Shown: piece by piece, positions 16,261 to 24,748 of the stretch
How positions within the stretch are numbered: the stretch's first letter is position 1
Layout: every line of letters begins with the position of its first letter
Origin: Clostridia bacterium
Lineage (GTDB): Bacteria; Bacillota; Clostridia; Oscillospirales; CAG-382
Assembly: GCA_017560085.1 (NCBI GenBank)
Contig: JAFYPA010000127.1
Coordinates: forward strand, 1 to 50,214
Reading direction: 5' to 3'
Length of the DNA stretch: 50,214 nt
The notes under the pieces: generated by a model
What the model was told of the DNA's origin: nothing
The model's database searches: none
Seen by the model: only the letters and a program-made list of their open reading frames with translations
Position numbers and translations under genes: made by a program

Positions 16261-18462
16261 ATGGATTTCAAATCAACCGTCAAAGAACTTATAAACGGCG
16301 CAAAGACAAAGCTTTCCGCCGTGCCCAAATACACGCGTGCTTTTTGGAGCAGGGTATCTCCCGCTCTCTCGAAAATACCCGCCTTTTTTGCGGGGCTTTG
16401 GAAAAAGCTGATATCTCTTATTCCCGCGGGAATATTTTCAAGAAAGGCACCTATGGTTGCCTGCCCGAAGTGTAAGGAGCTTCACGAAATCAACGCAGAA
16501 TGCACTTGCCCCGTGTGCGGTGCGAAATACAAGCTTCCCGAGCAGTATGAAAAATACGTTCGTTCCGCGAAGGCTAAAAAGGAACGCGAGGAGAAAAAGA
16601 AGCTTGACGCCGAAGCAAAAGCAAAGGCGGATGCCGCAAAGTGTGAGGAAAAGGCGAGCTCGGTCGGTGCAAATGCAAGAAAGGATATTGCAAAGGACAG
16701 CCGTGAGGATGCTCTTGAGAGAACAAGCAAGGTGCAGCTGCACATAAAGCACCGCAGACTTATTGTTCTTTCCGCCTGTGCAATTGCGGTGTGCGCTCTG
16801 TTCATTGTGCTTGCGCTTACCCTTTTCAAGGACAAGGATGCTCCGCTTTTCGATGCCGGCGAATATGTTAACCAGCCTGTTTTCTACACGGAGCAGGACG
16901 GACTTCTTCGCTGTGCGTTCCCCAATGACAAGGACTGCTCGGTCGGCAAGGGTGAGATTGTGTCTTATCTTTCATCCTCGGACGGCAAGTGCGTATACCT
17001 TACCTACAAGGGTGCTTTCGGCTCGGACGAGGCTTCAAACTATGTTTTGAGGATTTCCTCCTTCGGTGAGAAAATCGAAATGATTTACGAAAATGCCGAG
17101 TATATGCCCGAGATTATTTCCGGCGGTAACAACAGATATCTTTACATTATGGTTCCCAAGGACGATGCAAGCTATCTTTACGAGCTTTATCTTTCGGAGG
17201 ACTCCGAAACGCCTGAGCTCATTTCCGACAACACCCGCGAAATCGCTGTTTCCACAAGCGGTAGATATGCTCTTGTAAGCCTTGACGACAGCGGTGCTTC
17301 AAAGCTTATGCTTTACAGTGCCGTAAAAAACGAAATGACAAATCCCGGAATCAAGAATGCTCATCCCCTTTCCGTTGACAACAAGGGTGAGTATCTTATA
17401 TACGCAAGAAAGAGCACGGCTGACTCCACAGATATCGTTGCGGAGAGAAGCACCACAAACCGTGTTGTTATTCCGCTTCTCAAGGACACGGCGCTCAAGA
17501 GCGTTATATTCTCCGCAGACAGACGCTCGTTCTCTGTTGTGTATGAGGACAGAACGGTATTTTACACCTGCGGTGAGGACGATTATGTAATCACCAACAC
17601 CGACAGCAGCTCGCTTTTCGGTTACAGATTCAACGAGAATGTATGCCACAATCTTCTTTCCTTCAAGGAAATTCCTGCGGTATATGATGTATTGCAGAAG
17701 GATATTCTCCCCCACTACTATTTCGACACAAGCAACAGACTTGCTTACCGCATAAAGGCGGACGGCACTAAGGAAGCATTGTTCGGCTCGATGCGTATTG
17801 ACAGCCTTAAGGTTTCGGAAAACGACCGCGTTGCATTCGTTTCCGCTAATATGCTTTACAGCGGTGCGCTGAATAAGAAGAACAATGATCTGTTCCTTAT
17901 TATGAACTTTACAAACAAGACTCTTATTGATATTTCCCCCGACGGAAAAACCATTGTATACTCCGATTCTGACGGCAATCTGTTTGCCACCGAATACGGC
18001 AAGGAAAACACCGAACCCGTAAAGCTTTCGGTTGATGCGGACATTGTACGCTTCGCAAGGGACGGCAAGACTGCTCTTGTGGTTTCCGGCGACAATGCCA
18101 TGATTGTGGACTCCAAGGGCAGAGAAAAGCTTCTTTGCGAGGGCATTATTACCGAGGAATCCTTTGAGGCGGATGACAAGCTTTCGAGAATTTTCTACAC
18201 GGTTAACGACGGTACGGATTCGGACGGAAGCTTACAGAAGAGCCTCTTCCTTTACAAGGGCAAAAAGACGGCACTCATTTCGGACAAGGTGGTATCCGTA
18301 TTTAACAGAAGAAGCGGTGCTAATATATCCGTTACAAGGTCAAGCTATGTCGGTACGGTAAATACCTCCGCTGTCGAATCTGACAAGGGTGACACCGAAA
18401 GCGGTAACGAGACTGCTACCGTTCCTGCGGACAGCAGTGAAAATCTTTCCTCTGCGGTATAA
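16261..18462 (+). CDS. Zinc-ribbon membrane protein with extracytoplasmic propeller-like domain, function unknown
   Basis: 733 residues. Residues 1-65 are basic and amphipathic. A zinc ribbon follows (CPKC near 68-71 and CPVCG near 80). A long Lys/Ala/Glu-rich, probably coiled segment runs to about 160, then one membrane span (about 165-190, VLSACAIAVCALFIVLALTLF). The remaining 540 residues contain repeated beta strands with motifs such as SSDGKCVYLTY, TSGRYALVSLDD, NKGEYLIYAR, SPDGKTIVYSDSDGN and ARDGKTALVVSG, typical of TolB/WD40-like propellers. The topology would put the ribbon inside and the propeller outside. AAAGGATGG supports the start. It precedes galU by 53 bp on the same strand. 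A sensor or envelope role is possible, but no function is assigned. Confidence 0.8.
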   Translation: MDFKSTVKELINGAKTKLSAVPKYTRAFWSRVSPALSKIPAFFAGLWKKLISLIPAGIFSRKAPMVACPKCKELHEINAECTCPVCGAKYKLPEQYEKYVRSAKAKKEREEKKKLDAEAKAKADAAKCEEKASSVGANARKDIAKDSREDALERTSKVQLHIKHRRLIVLSACAIAVCALFIVLALTLFKDKDAPLFDAGEYVNQPVFYTEQDGLLRCAFPNDKDCSVGKGEIVSYLSSSDGKCVYLTYKGAFGSDEASNYVLRISSFGEKIEMIYENAEYMPEIISGGNNRYLYIMVPKDDASYLYELYLSEDSETPELISDNTREIAVSTSGRYALVSLDDSGASKLMLYSAVKNEMTNPGIKNAHPLSVDNKGEYLIYARKSTADSTDIVAERSTTNRVVIPLLKDTALKSVIFSADRRSFSVVYEDRTVFYTCGEDDYVITNTDSSSLFGYRFNENVCHNLLSFKEIPAVYDVLQKDILPHYYFDTSNRLAYRIKADGTKEALFGSMRIDSLKVSENDRVAFVSANMLYSGALNKKNNDLFLIMNFTNKTLIDISPDGKTIVYSDSDGNLFATEYGKENTEPVKLSVDADIVRFARDGKTALVVSGDNAMIVDSKGREKLLCEGIITEESFEADDKLSRIFYTVNDGTDSDGSLQKSLFLYKGKKTALISDKVVSVFNRRSGANISVTRSSYVGTVNTSAVESDKGDTESGNETATVPADSSENLSSAV

Positions 18463-18515
18463 TATTACCGTCGGAGAATAAAAGCTTAATCATTCCACGA
18501 AAGGAAGTTAAGGTT

Positions 18516-19385
18516 ATGAAAATTACGAAGGCGGTAATTCCAGCGGCGGGGCTCGGTACAAGAATGCTTCCCGTTTCCAAGTCTGTGCCCAAGGAAATGC
18601 TTCCCATTGATGCGAAGCCCGCTATGCAGTATCTTGTTGAGGAGGCGGCAAAGTCGGGTATTACCGATATTCTGATTGTTTCCGCTTTGGGTAAGGATGC
18701 CATAGAACGACACTTTACCGCTTGCCCTCAGTACGAAAAGAAGCTTATAGAATCGGGAAAGCAGGAGCTTTACAAGAGCATTACCGACATAAACAAAATT
18801 GCCAACATTTACTATACCTATCAGCACGAGGCGGGCGGTCTCGGTCAGGCTATCCGTATGGCGAAGGAATTCGTAAAGGACGAGCCCTTTGCCGTGCTTT
18901 ACGGTGATGATGTTGTTATTTCAGAAAATCCCGCCACAGGTCAGCTTATCAAGGCTTACGAAAAATACGGCAAGTCCGTTGCGGGTGTAAAGAGTGTCCC
19001 CAGGGAGATTATCGGAAAATATTGCTCGCTCAAGGTTGAAAATCTCGAGGGCAATCTTTACAGTGTCAGCGATATGATTGAAAAGCCGAAGGAAAACGAG
19101 ATTTTCTCCAATCTCGCAATTCTCGGAAGAGTTGTACTCGAGCCGTGTATTTTTGATATACTGGACAGAACCCCCGGGGGAATCGGCGGTGAGCTTCAGC
19201 TTACGGATGCAATGGCGGCGCTTTCAAGAGAGAGCGGTATGATTGCCGTGGAATTCGAGGGCACAAGATACGATATGGGCAACAAGCTGAGTTACCTCTG
19301 TGCAAACGTTGAGGTTGCGGTAAACAATCCCGAATACGGCGAGGAATTCAGAAAATATCTTAAGGAATTCGTAAAGAGCTTATAA
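18516..19385 (+). CDS. galU: UTP-glucose-1-phosphate uridylyltransferase
   Basis: Makes UDP-glucose from UTP and glucose 1-phosphate for envelope glycans. 289 residues, normal for GalU/GtaB. The nucleotide-binding signature VIPAAGLGTRMLPVSKSVPKEMLPI opens the protein. GGLGQAI and LYGDDVV are the sugar-nucleotide motifs, and EFEGTRYDMGNKLSYL is the C-terminal signature. AAAGGAAG supports the ATG. It is probably co-transcribed with the upstream membrane protein and the downstream deaminase (37-bp gap). Confidence 0.96.
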   Translation: MKITKAVIPAAGLGTRMLPVSKSVPKEMLPIDAKPAMQYLVEEAAKSGITDILIVSALGKDAIERHFTACPQYEKKLIESGKQELYKSITDINKIANIYYTYQHEAGGLGQAIRMAKEFVKDEPFAVLYGDDVVISENPATGQLIKAYEKYGKSVAGVKSVPREIIGKYCSLKVENLEGNLYSVSDMIEKPKENEIFSNLAILGRVVLEPCIFDILDRTPGGIGGELQLTDAMAALSRESGMIAVEFEGTRYDMGNKLSYLCANVEVAVNNPEYGEEFRKYLKEFVKSL

Positions 19386-19422
19386 TGTATACGTTCCGCA
19401 GGGAATGTGAAAGGAAAATAAA

Positions 19423-19923
19423 ATGAGTGAAGAATTTACAAGAATCAGCAAGGAAAACTACTATCTCGACATCGCCTGCACTGTAGCGACAAGAGCAACC
19501 TGCCTTCGCAAGAAGTACGGTGCGATAATAGTAAAAAACGACATAATAGTATCCACGGGCTACAACGGTGCTCCCAGAGGCAGAAAGAACTGCACGGATA
19601 TGGGTGTATGTCTTCGTGAGCAGATGAAGATTCCGAGAGGCGAAAGATACGAGCTTTGCAGAAGCGTACACGCCGAGGCAAATGCAATTATTGCGGCATC
19701 CCGTGAGCAGATGCTGGGAGCTACAATTTATCTTTGCGGTATAGACGGCAAGACCGGTGAGCTTGTAGCTGACTCCTGTAGCTGTCAGATGTGCAAGAAG
19801 CTTGTTATCAATGCAGGCATTGAAAAGGTTATTGTCCGCAACACAAAGGACACCTTTACCGTTTATAACGTGGCAGACTGGATTACGGACGATGACAGTC
19901 TGGACGGAAGAATGGGATATTGA
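19423..19923 (+). CDS. comEB: dCMP deaminase (ComEB-like)
   Basis: Zinc deaminase of the cytidine/deoxycytidylate family; converts dCMP to dUMP for thymidylate supply. 166 residues. The zinc His and catalytic Glu are in SVHAEANAI. The two zinc Cys fall in ADSCSCQMCKK, where the usual Pro of PCxxC is Ser. RKYGAIIVKNDIIVSTGYNGAPRG is the typical N-terminal substrate region. AAAGGA supports the start. The stop codon is the first triplet of a perfect 10-bp hairpin (19921-19943) that abuts heptad element D. Confidence 0.9.
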   Translation: MSEEFTRISKENYYLDIACTVATRATCLRKKYGAIIVKNDIIVSTGYNGAPRGRKNCTDMGVCLREQMKIPRGERYELCRSVHAEANAIIAASREQMLGATIYLCGIDGKTGELVADSCSCQMCKKLVINAGIEKVIVRNTKDTFTVYNVADWITDDDSLDGRMGY

Positions 19924-19943
19924 CGATTGCGGGGCAATCGTCA
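19921..19943. repeat. Hairpin at the comEB stop codon
   Basis: A perfect 10-bp stem (19921-19930 with 19934-19943) with a GGG loop that includes the comEB stop. There is no T-run, so it is not a canonical terminator. Its last base is the first base of the heptad array of element D. Confidence 0.6.
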
Positions 19944-20135
19944 GTGAAGAGTGAAGAGTGAATAGTGAATAGTTGATGATGAAAACCTTCGGTTTTCTTC
20001 GATTGGATTAAAATTATTTTATCCAAAATTCAAGGTATTCACCTAAAAATTTGCACTCTGCGATTTTAAATAAAAATGAAAATTTGCGGAGCAAATTAAC
20101 CTGAACTCTTCACTATTCACTATTCACTATTCACT
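19943..20135. repeat. Heptad-repeat element D (complete, inverted ends)
   Basis: A 193-bp element. The left end is AGTGAAG twice, AGTGAAT twice and a degenerate unit (19943-19977). The right end is ACTCTTC followed by ACTATTC three times (20105-20132), the inverted complement with the same one-base variant. A TTC-loop hairpin, GAAAACC-TTC-GGTTTTC, lies at 19981-19997. The interior is AT-rich and non-coding. It ends about 20 bp before the start of the phosphatase gene. Confidence 0.75.
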
Positions 20136-20155
20136 AAAACTTTTTCGGGGTATAT

Positions 20156-20596
20156 ATGAAAAAACTACTCTTTGTATGCACGGGCAACACCTGTCGAAGT
20201 CCTATGGCGGAGGCTATATTTAATAAAAGGGCAAGTGAGTACGGGATTGATGCCGTAGCGGATTCTTGCGGGCTTGCTTCCGATGGGAGCGGGATTTCGC
20301 GGAATGCAAATCTTGTGCTTTCTGAAATTGGGATTGATGCTTCGGAGCATATTTCCGCAAATGTTTCCGAAAAAGATATGAGGGAAGCTGATTTTGTTAT
20401 CGGTATCACCTCGCGACACGCTTCGGCTCTTATAGGGGCGTTTCCGATGTATTGCGACAAGGTATTTGCTTTTCCCTTCGATGTTTCCGACCCCTTTGGC
20501 GGCAACGAAGAGGTTTACAAAAAAGCGAGAAATGAGATTTCGCGCGGGATTGACATTGTTATCCGCGAGCTTTTCCGAAATGAGGAGTCCCGATGA
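20156..20596 (+). CDS. Low-molecular-weight protein phosphatase, YwlE-like (protein-arginine phosphatase candidate)
   Basis: 146 residues. The P-loop CTGNTCRSPMAEA at the N-terminus has the catalytic Cys and Arg (CX5R), and DPFGG near the C-terminus supplies the general-acid Asp. The Thr in CTGNTCRS is the residue that favours phosphoarginine in Bacillus YwlE, and the overall sequence resembles YwlE; tyrosine phosphatase activity remains possible. The ribosome site is weak (GGGG about 9 bases upstream), and the heptad element sits directly in front. The stop overlaps the rimI start by 4 bp, so rimI is translationally coupled. Confidence 0.88.
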   Translation: MKKLLFVCTGNTCRSPMAEAIFNKRASEYGIDAVADSCGLASDGSGISRNANLVLSEIGIDASEHISANVSEKDMREADFVIGITSRHASALIGAFPMYCDKVFAFPFDVSDPFGGNEEVYKKARNEISRGIDIVIRELFRNEESR

Positions 20597-21042
20597 TTGA
20601 GATTTTAAGGCTTGATGCTTCCCATATTGACGGTATGGAGAAAATTGAAAACACCTGCTTTTCCGAGCCGTGGTCAAGGCGGTCTCTTGAGGAGCTTCTT
20701 TCATGTGACTATGCTGTTTATTTTGTGGCATACGACAATGAAAACGGTGCTGTTGCAGGTTACGGAGGTATGTACGTTTCCGTTGACTGCGGTGCTGTAA
20801 ACAACATCGGTGTGCTTCCCGAATACAGGCGGCGCGGGATTGGTGAGAGGCTTCTTTCGGCTCTTACCGAATATTCGGAAAATAACGGTATTACACTTAT
20901 GACTCTTGAGGTCAGAGAGTCCAACATCCCCGCAATCGGGCTTTACGAAAAGCACGGCTTCACTCTTGTGGGAACGCGTAAAAATTACTACAAAAAGCCC
21001 ACAGAAAACGGGCTTTTATACAACAAGGAAATCGTCGGCTGA
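20593..21042 (+). CDS. rimI: Ribosomal protein bS18 alanine N-acetyltransferase
   Basis: GNAT-fold N-acetyltransferase of 149 residues. The acetyl-CoA loop is in VLPEYRRRGIGERLL, and the C-terminal NIPAIGLYEKHGFTLVGTRKNYY is the RimI signature. CFSEPWSRRSLEELL near the N-terminus is also RimI-like. It starts in the ATGA overlap with the phosphatase gene and precedes tsaD by 44 bp; the RimI-TsaD neighbourhood is standard in Firmicutes and supports the call over a generic acetyltransferase. Confidence 0.92.
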   Translation: MIEILRLDASHIDGMEKIENTCFSEPWSRRSLEELLSCDYAVYFVAYDNENGAVAGYGGMYVSVDCGAVNNIGVLPEYRRRGIGERLLSALTEYSENNGITLMTLEVRESNIPAIGLYEKHGFTLVGTRKNYYKKPTENGLLYNKEIVG

Positions 21043-21086
21043 TTTTTAGCCGAATATATAAACGAAACAAACGAAAAGGAACAAAA

Positions 21087-22142
21087 ATGAAAATCCTCTC
21101 TATTGAATCCTCCTGCGACGAGACCTGTGCGGCGGTTGTCGAGGACGGAAGAAAAATTTTATCAAATGTGGTTGCATCGCAGATAGAGACCCACGCACTT
21201 TACGGCGGTGTAGTTCCGGAAATTGCATCCCGTGCTCATTCCGAGGCTATTTACGGAGTGTGCGAGAAGGCTCTTTCCGATGCATCTCTTACAATGGATG
21301 ATATTGACGCTGTGGCAGTTACCAACTGTCCCGGACTCATAGGTGCTCTTCTTGTGGGCGTGAACTTTGCAAAGAGTCTTGCTTATGCTTACAACAAGCC
21401 TCTCATTCCCGTGCATCACATAAAGGCACACATCTCCGCAATTTACACGGTTTACAACGGTGAGGACGGCACGAAAAAGCTTGAGCCTCCCTTTGCGGCA
21501 CTTGTTGCCTCGGGCGGTCACACATCGCTTATCGGGGTTGATTCCTACACGGACTTCAGAATTCTCGGTGTGACAAGAGACGATGCCGCGGGCGAATGCT
21601 TTGACAAGGTTGCAAGGCTTCTCGGATTTCCCTACCCCGGCGGTGCCAAGATGGATGCGGCAACGTATGACGGCAACAATAAGGCTTACAAATTCTCGGA
21701 TGCACACGTTAAGGACTGTCCCTTGGATTTCTCCTTCTCCGGTCTTAAGACAAGTGCCGTAAACGCACTTCACACGGCAGAGCAGAAGGGTGAGGAAATC
21801 AACCGCGAGGATTTCGCTTCCTCATTTACGGAGGCGGTTGTTCACGCAATTACATCAAGAATCAAGATTCTCTTTGAGAGCGAGGGCTTTACTTCAAAGA
21901 AGCTTGTTATAGCAGGCGGTGTTGCGGCAAATTCACATCTCCGTACGGCACTTACCTCTCTTTGCGAAAAGTACGGCGTTGAGCTTTATCTTCCTCCGAA
22001 GAAGCTTTGCGGCGACAACGGTGTTATGACGGGTGCACAAGCCTACTACGAATATATGGCTGTACCCGAGGACAAGAGAACTGAGGCATTTTCAAATCTC
22101 GCTCTTAACGCATATGCCACAAAGGACTGCGACAAAAAGTAA
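21087..22142 (+). CDS. tsaD: tRNA N6-threonylcarbamoyladenosine synthase subunit TsaD
   Basis: Catalytic subunit that transfers threonylcarbamoyl to A37 of ANN-decoding tRNAs. 351 residues. ESSCDETCAAVV opens the ASKHA fold. The metal ligands are in PVHHIKAHISAIY. Nucleotide-binding ASGGHTSL, RDDAAGECFDKVARLLG and GGVAANSHLR, and the final CGDNGVMTGAQAYYEY (metal Asp), are all present. AAAAGGA supports the start. TsaB, TsaC and TsaE partners are not in the window. Confidence 0.97.
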   Translation: MKILSIESSCDETCAAVVEDGRKILSNVVASQIETHALYGGVVPEIASRAHSEAIYGVCEKALSDASLTMDDIDAVAVTNCPGLIGALLVGVNFAKSLAYAYNKPLIPVHHIKAHISAIYTVYNGEDGTKKLEPPFAALVASGGHTSLIGVDSYTDFRILGVTRDDAAGECFDKVARLLGFPYPGGAKMDAATYDGNNKAYKFSDAHVKDCPLDFSFSGLKTSAVNALHTAEQKGEEINREDFASSFTEAVVHAITSRIKILFESEGFTSKKLVIAGGVAANSHLRTALTSLCEKYGVELYLPPKKLCGDNGVMTGAQAYYEYMAVPEDKRTEAFSNLALNAYATKDCDKK

Positions 22143-22188
22143 AAAAAGCGGTTAAGGACCGCTGAAATACATATTGAAAGGTAAACAG

Positions 22189-22869
22189 ATGAACAAGGAT
22201 CAAAAAAACGAAAAGCAAATCTCCACAGCGGTAATCAGACGTCTCCCCAGATACTTCAGATATCTCCGTGAGCTTATCCGAAACAACATTATGAGAATTT
22301 CCTCAAAGGATCTTGCGGAAAAGATGGATGTTACGGCTTCCCTTATCCGTCAGGATCTCAACTGCTTCGGCGGCTTCGGTCAGCAAGGCTACGGCTATAA
22401 TGTAAAGTATCTTTACAACGAAATCTCAAATATTCTGGGTGTGGACAAGAACTATTCCGCTATAATTATCGGTATGGGTAATCTCGGCAGGGCTCTTGCC
22501 AACAATCCTCTTTTCGAAAAGAGAAATGTCAGAATCAAGGGGCTTTTCGACGTTGCTCCGAATGTTATCGGAACAAAGGTCGGTGAGCTTACGGTTATGG
22601 ATATGAACGATGTTTCTGCGTTCTGCCGTGAAAACAAAATTGACATCGCCGTTCTTACTCTTCCAAAGCAGGAGGCTCCCGAGGCTGCAAAGCTTCTTGC
22701 TAAGGCGGGAATCCGCGGCTTCTGGAATTTCTCCAACATGGAGCTCAGCCTTCCCGAATATAATGTAAAAATCGAAAACATTCACCTTGGTGACACTCTT
22801 ATGACTCTCTGCTACGAGCTTGCCAAGGAGGACAGCGAAAGAGAAAATCAAAACGGGGACGCAATCTGA
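22189..22869 (+). CDS. rex: Redox-sensing transcriptional repressor Rex
   Basis: NADH/NAD-responsive repressor of fermentation and glycolytic genes. 226 residues. The N-terminal winged helix contains TAVIRRLPRYFRYLREL and ASLIRQDLNCFGGFGQQGYGYNVKYL, the Rex DNA-reading signature. The Rossmann motif IIIGMGNLGRALA follows. The C-terminal LPEYNVKIENIHLGDTLMTLCYELA is the swapped helix. The frame is open from a TTG at 22174, but the ATG at 22189 has AAAGG seven bases upstream and is preferred. A matching operator lies before pgk at 15933. Confidence 0.95.
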   Translation: MNKDQKNEKQISTAVIRRLPRYFRYLRELIRNNIMRISSKDLAEKMDVTASLIRQDLNCFGGFGQQGYGYNVKYLYNEISNILGVDKNYSAIIIGMGNLGRALANNPLFEKRNVRIKGLFDVAPNVIGTKVGELTVMDMNDVSAFCRENKIDIAVLTLPKQEAPEAAKLLAKAGIRGFWNFSNMELSLPEYNVKIENIHLGDTLMTLCYELAKEDSERENQNGDAI

Positions 22870-22880
22870 TTGCATCCCCG
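22854..22880. terminator. Weak hairpin at the rex stop codon
   Basis: An 11-position stem with one mismatch (22854-22864 with 22870-22880); the rex stop is in the loop. It lacks a T-run on both strands, so terminator activity is uncertain. It separates the convergent rex and 22892 genes. Confidence 0.35.
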
Positions 22881-22891
22881 ATAAAATCGGC

Positions 22892-23593
22892 TTATTTGGT
22901 ATCCTTCCAGCGGTCACCCGTGAGGAATGTAATTGCCCTTTCAACGGCGTCCTTTGAGTCGCCCCAGGGCTCCTCGTCATAGCGGTAGTCGAACTTTTTG
23001 CAGAACCAGGAAACGTCACCGCAGAGCTTTTCATAGTACTTCATCTGAAGCTCGTTTATGTCCTCGAGAAAATCGGGGTAGAGCTTTTTGGGAAGATATC
23101 TCTGCGCTACGCGAAGGTATTCTCTGTAGTGGTCAAGGCAGATATAAGGCTGCTCACGGAGGTACTGTCTGAACTGCTTTTCTCTCTCCCAGAGATATGC
23201 GGCGGTTACAAACATCTTGGAAAGCTTCTCCTCTACTCTTTTGCAGACGTAGCAGCTGTCCGAGAGCTTATCCATAAAGTCTGCCGCCTTTGTACCCGGA
23301 TCACGGTTGAGGATTGAAGGCTTTGCCTTGATTTTATCTCCGATGCTGTCAAGGTGGCTTTCAAGCATAAGTCCCATTCCGAGTCGGTTCTTCATTGTGA
23401 ACATCTTTGCGAAGTGTCTGCCGCAGAAGCCGAGCTTGTTGGTTTCGATTCTGACGTCGGGCTCCATCATTGATGCACCGAGGATTATATCAAGCTCGGT
23501 GTTTTCAAGATCGCGAAGGAGTGTGCAGAAGGGACAGCCGTCCTTTTTTTCAAACGCCATATTGACGGGTATGGTATATATTTTTTCATCCAT
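22892..23593 (-). CDS. Cysteine-rich cytoplasmic protein, probably DUF6062 family
   Basis: 233 residues with paired cysteine motifs: CPFC (about 20-23), GFCGRHFAKMF, SCYVCKRVEEKL and ICLDHYREYL. The arrangement CxxC...CxxH...CxxC...CxxH suggests two metal or redox sites. No signal peptide or membrane span. The N-terminus EKIYTIPVNMAFEKKDGCPFC matches my memory of DUF6062, but no function is known for that family. AAAGGAGAGG supports the start. It is convergent with rex and divergent from the glycosylase gene. Confidence 0.75.
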   Translation of the reverse strand: MDEKIYTIPVNMAFEKKDGCPFCTLLRDLENTELDIILGASMMEPDVRIETNKLGFCGRHFAKMFTMKNRLGMGLMLESHLDSIGDKIKAKPSILNRDPGTKAADFMDKLSDSCYVCKRVEEKLSKMFVTAAYLWEREKQFRQYLREQPYICLDHYREYLRVAQRYLPKKLYPDFLEDINELQMKYYEKLCGDVSWFCKKFDYRYDEEPWGDSKDAVERAITFLTGDRWKDTK

Positions 23594-23642
23594 GATTTAT
23601 TTCCTCTCCTTTGGGAAGTAAATTTTGATTTTTTCTAATGAC

Positions 23643-23670
23643 ATTATAACAGAAATTATGCAGAATTCAA
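23643..23670 (-). promoter_or_regulatory. Probable promoter of the 22892-23593 gene
   Basis: On the minus strand, TTGAAT (complement of 23665-23670), 16-bp spacer, TATAAT (complement of 23643-23648). Confidence 0.5.
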
Positions 23671-23710
23671 GCATAATATATAAATATTTCCGAAAGAGTA
23701 CGGTAATTTA

Positions 23711-24568
23711 ATGAACAACATATTTTTCGAAGGAAATCTTACACGCATAAAGAGTGCAAAAAATTTCCTTCCCGAGCAGGTTTTCGACTGTGGTCAGTGC
23801 TTCCGCTTTGACAAAAACGAGCGCGGAAACTACTGCGGAGTCGCGCGGGGAAAATTTATTGAAATAGAAAAAAGTGGAGACGATATTCTGCTTCACAACT
23901 GCAAGGAGAATGATTTCAACGGTATTTTCCGTGATTTCTTCGACCTTGACTTTGACTATTCCGCAATTCCGTCGGATTTTCCGAACGACGAGATACTGAA
24001 AAAGGCATCCGAATTCGGCAGCGGAATACGCATACTTCATCAGGACAATTGGGAGGCACTTTGCTCCTTTATCATAAGTCAGAATAACAATATCCCGAGA
24101 ATCAAGGGCATCATCAGAAATCTCTGTGAGAGATACGGAGAGCCTGTATTCACGGACGATTGCGGTAAAATTCATTACTCCTTCCCGAGTGCGGAAATAA
24201 TTGCGGATGCGGGCGAGAGTGCCATGGCAGAGCTCAGAACGGGCTTCCGTGCAAAGTACATATACGACGCCGCAAGCAAGGTGGCAAGCGGTAAAATAGA
24301 TTTGAACGAGCCTTATGCACTTTCCTATGCGGACGGAGCGAAGTATCTTATGGAGATAAAGGGAGTGGGTCTCAAGGTTGCATCCTGCGTGCTTCTTTTC
24401 TCCTATCGCAAGTACGATTCCTTCCCCGTTGACGTATGGGTCAAGAGGATTCTCCAGAAGTACTACGACGGCAAAGCAGACGCGGAATACTTCGGCAGAT
24501 ATGCGGGACTTTGTCAGCAGTATCTGTTTTATTTCGAAAGATGTGAAAATAACGTTTTTTTGAATTAA
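23711..24568 (+). CDS. ogg: 8-oxoguanine DNA glycosylase/AP lyase, OGG1 type
   Basis: Excises 8-oxoguanine from DNA. 285 residues. The N-terminal FDCGQCFRF is the OGG1 signature. QDNWEALCSFIISQNNNIPRI is the start of the HhH domain. MEIKGVGLKVASCVLLFSYRKYDSFPVDVWVKRI holds the helix-hairpin-helix and the catalytic pair Lys222 and Asp241. Length fits the family (about 280-300). The ribosome site is poor. It is a stand-alone gene followed by repeat E. Confidence 0.93.
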   Translation: MNNIFFEGNLTRIKSAKNFLPEQVFDCGQCFRFDKNERGNYCGVARGKFIEIEKSGDDILLHNCKENDFNGIFRDFFDLDFDYSAIPSDFPNDEILKKASEFGSGIRILHQDNWEALCSFIISQNNNIPRIKGIIRNLCERYGEPVFTDDCGKIHYSFPSAEIIADAGESAMAELRTGFRAKYIYDAASKVASGKIDLNEPYALSYADGAKYLMEIKGVGLKVASCVLLFSYRKYDSFPVDVWVKRILQKYYDGKADAEYFGRYAGLCQQYLFYFERCENNVFLN

Positions 24569-24584
24569 TAAAAAGTAATGCGGG

Positions 24585-24724
24585 AATGCCCTTCAGTAAC
24601 ATTGGCTAATCACAAGCCCCATCTGCGACGATGCCGTCGATTGTAAAGCTCGCAAGCGAGCTTAAGTTCGCAAAGCGAACTTTAAAGAATTCTTCGGATT
24701 CTTAAGAACGCGAGTGAAGCCCCC
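24585..24724. repeat. Hairpin-rich repeat E, uninterrupted copy
   Basis: Shares about 43 identical bases (24623-24665) and a further 60 near-identical bases with 13110-13372. Contains AAGCTCGC-AA-GCGAGCTT (24646-24663), AAGTTCGC-AAA-GCGAACTT (24664-24682) and AAGAATTC-TTC-GGATTCTT (24685-24703). No coding potential. It ends shortly before the ribosome site of the 24749 gene. Confidence 0.75.
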
Positions 24725-24748
24725 GTAAAAAAGAAAGGATTTATAACT

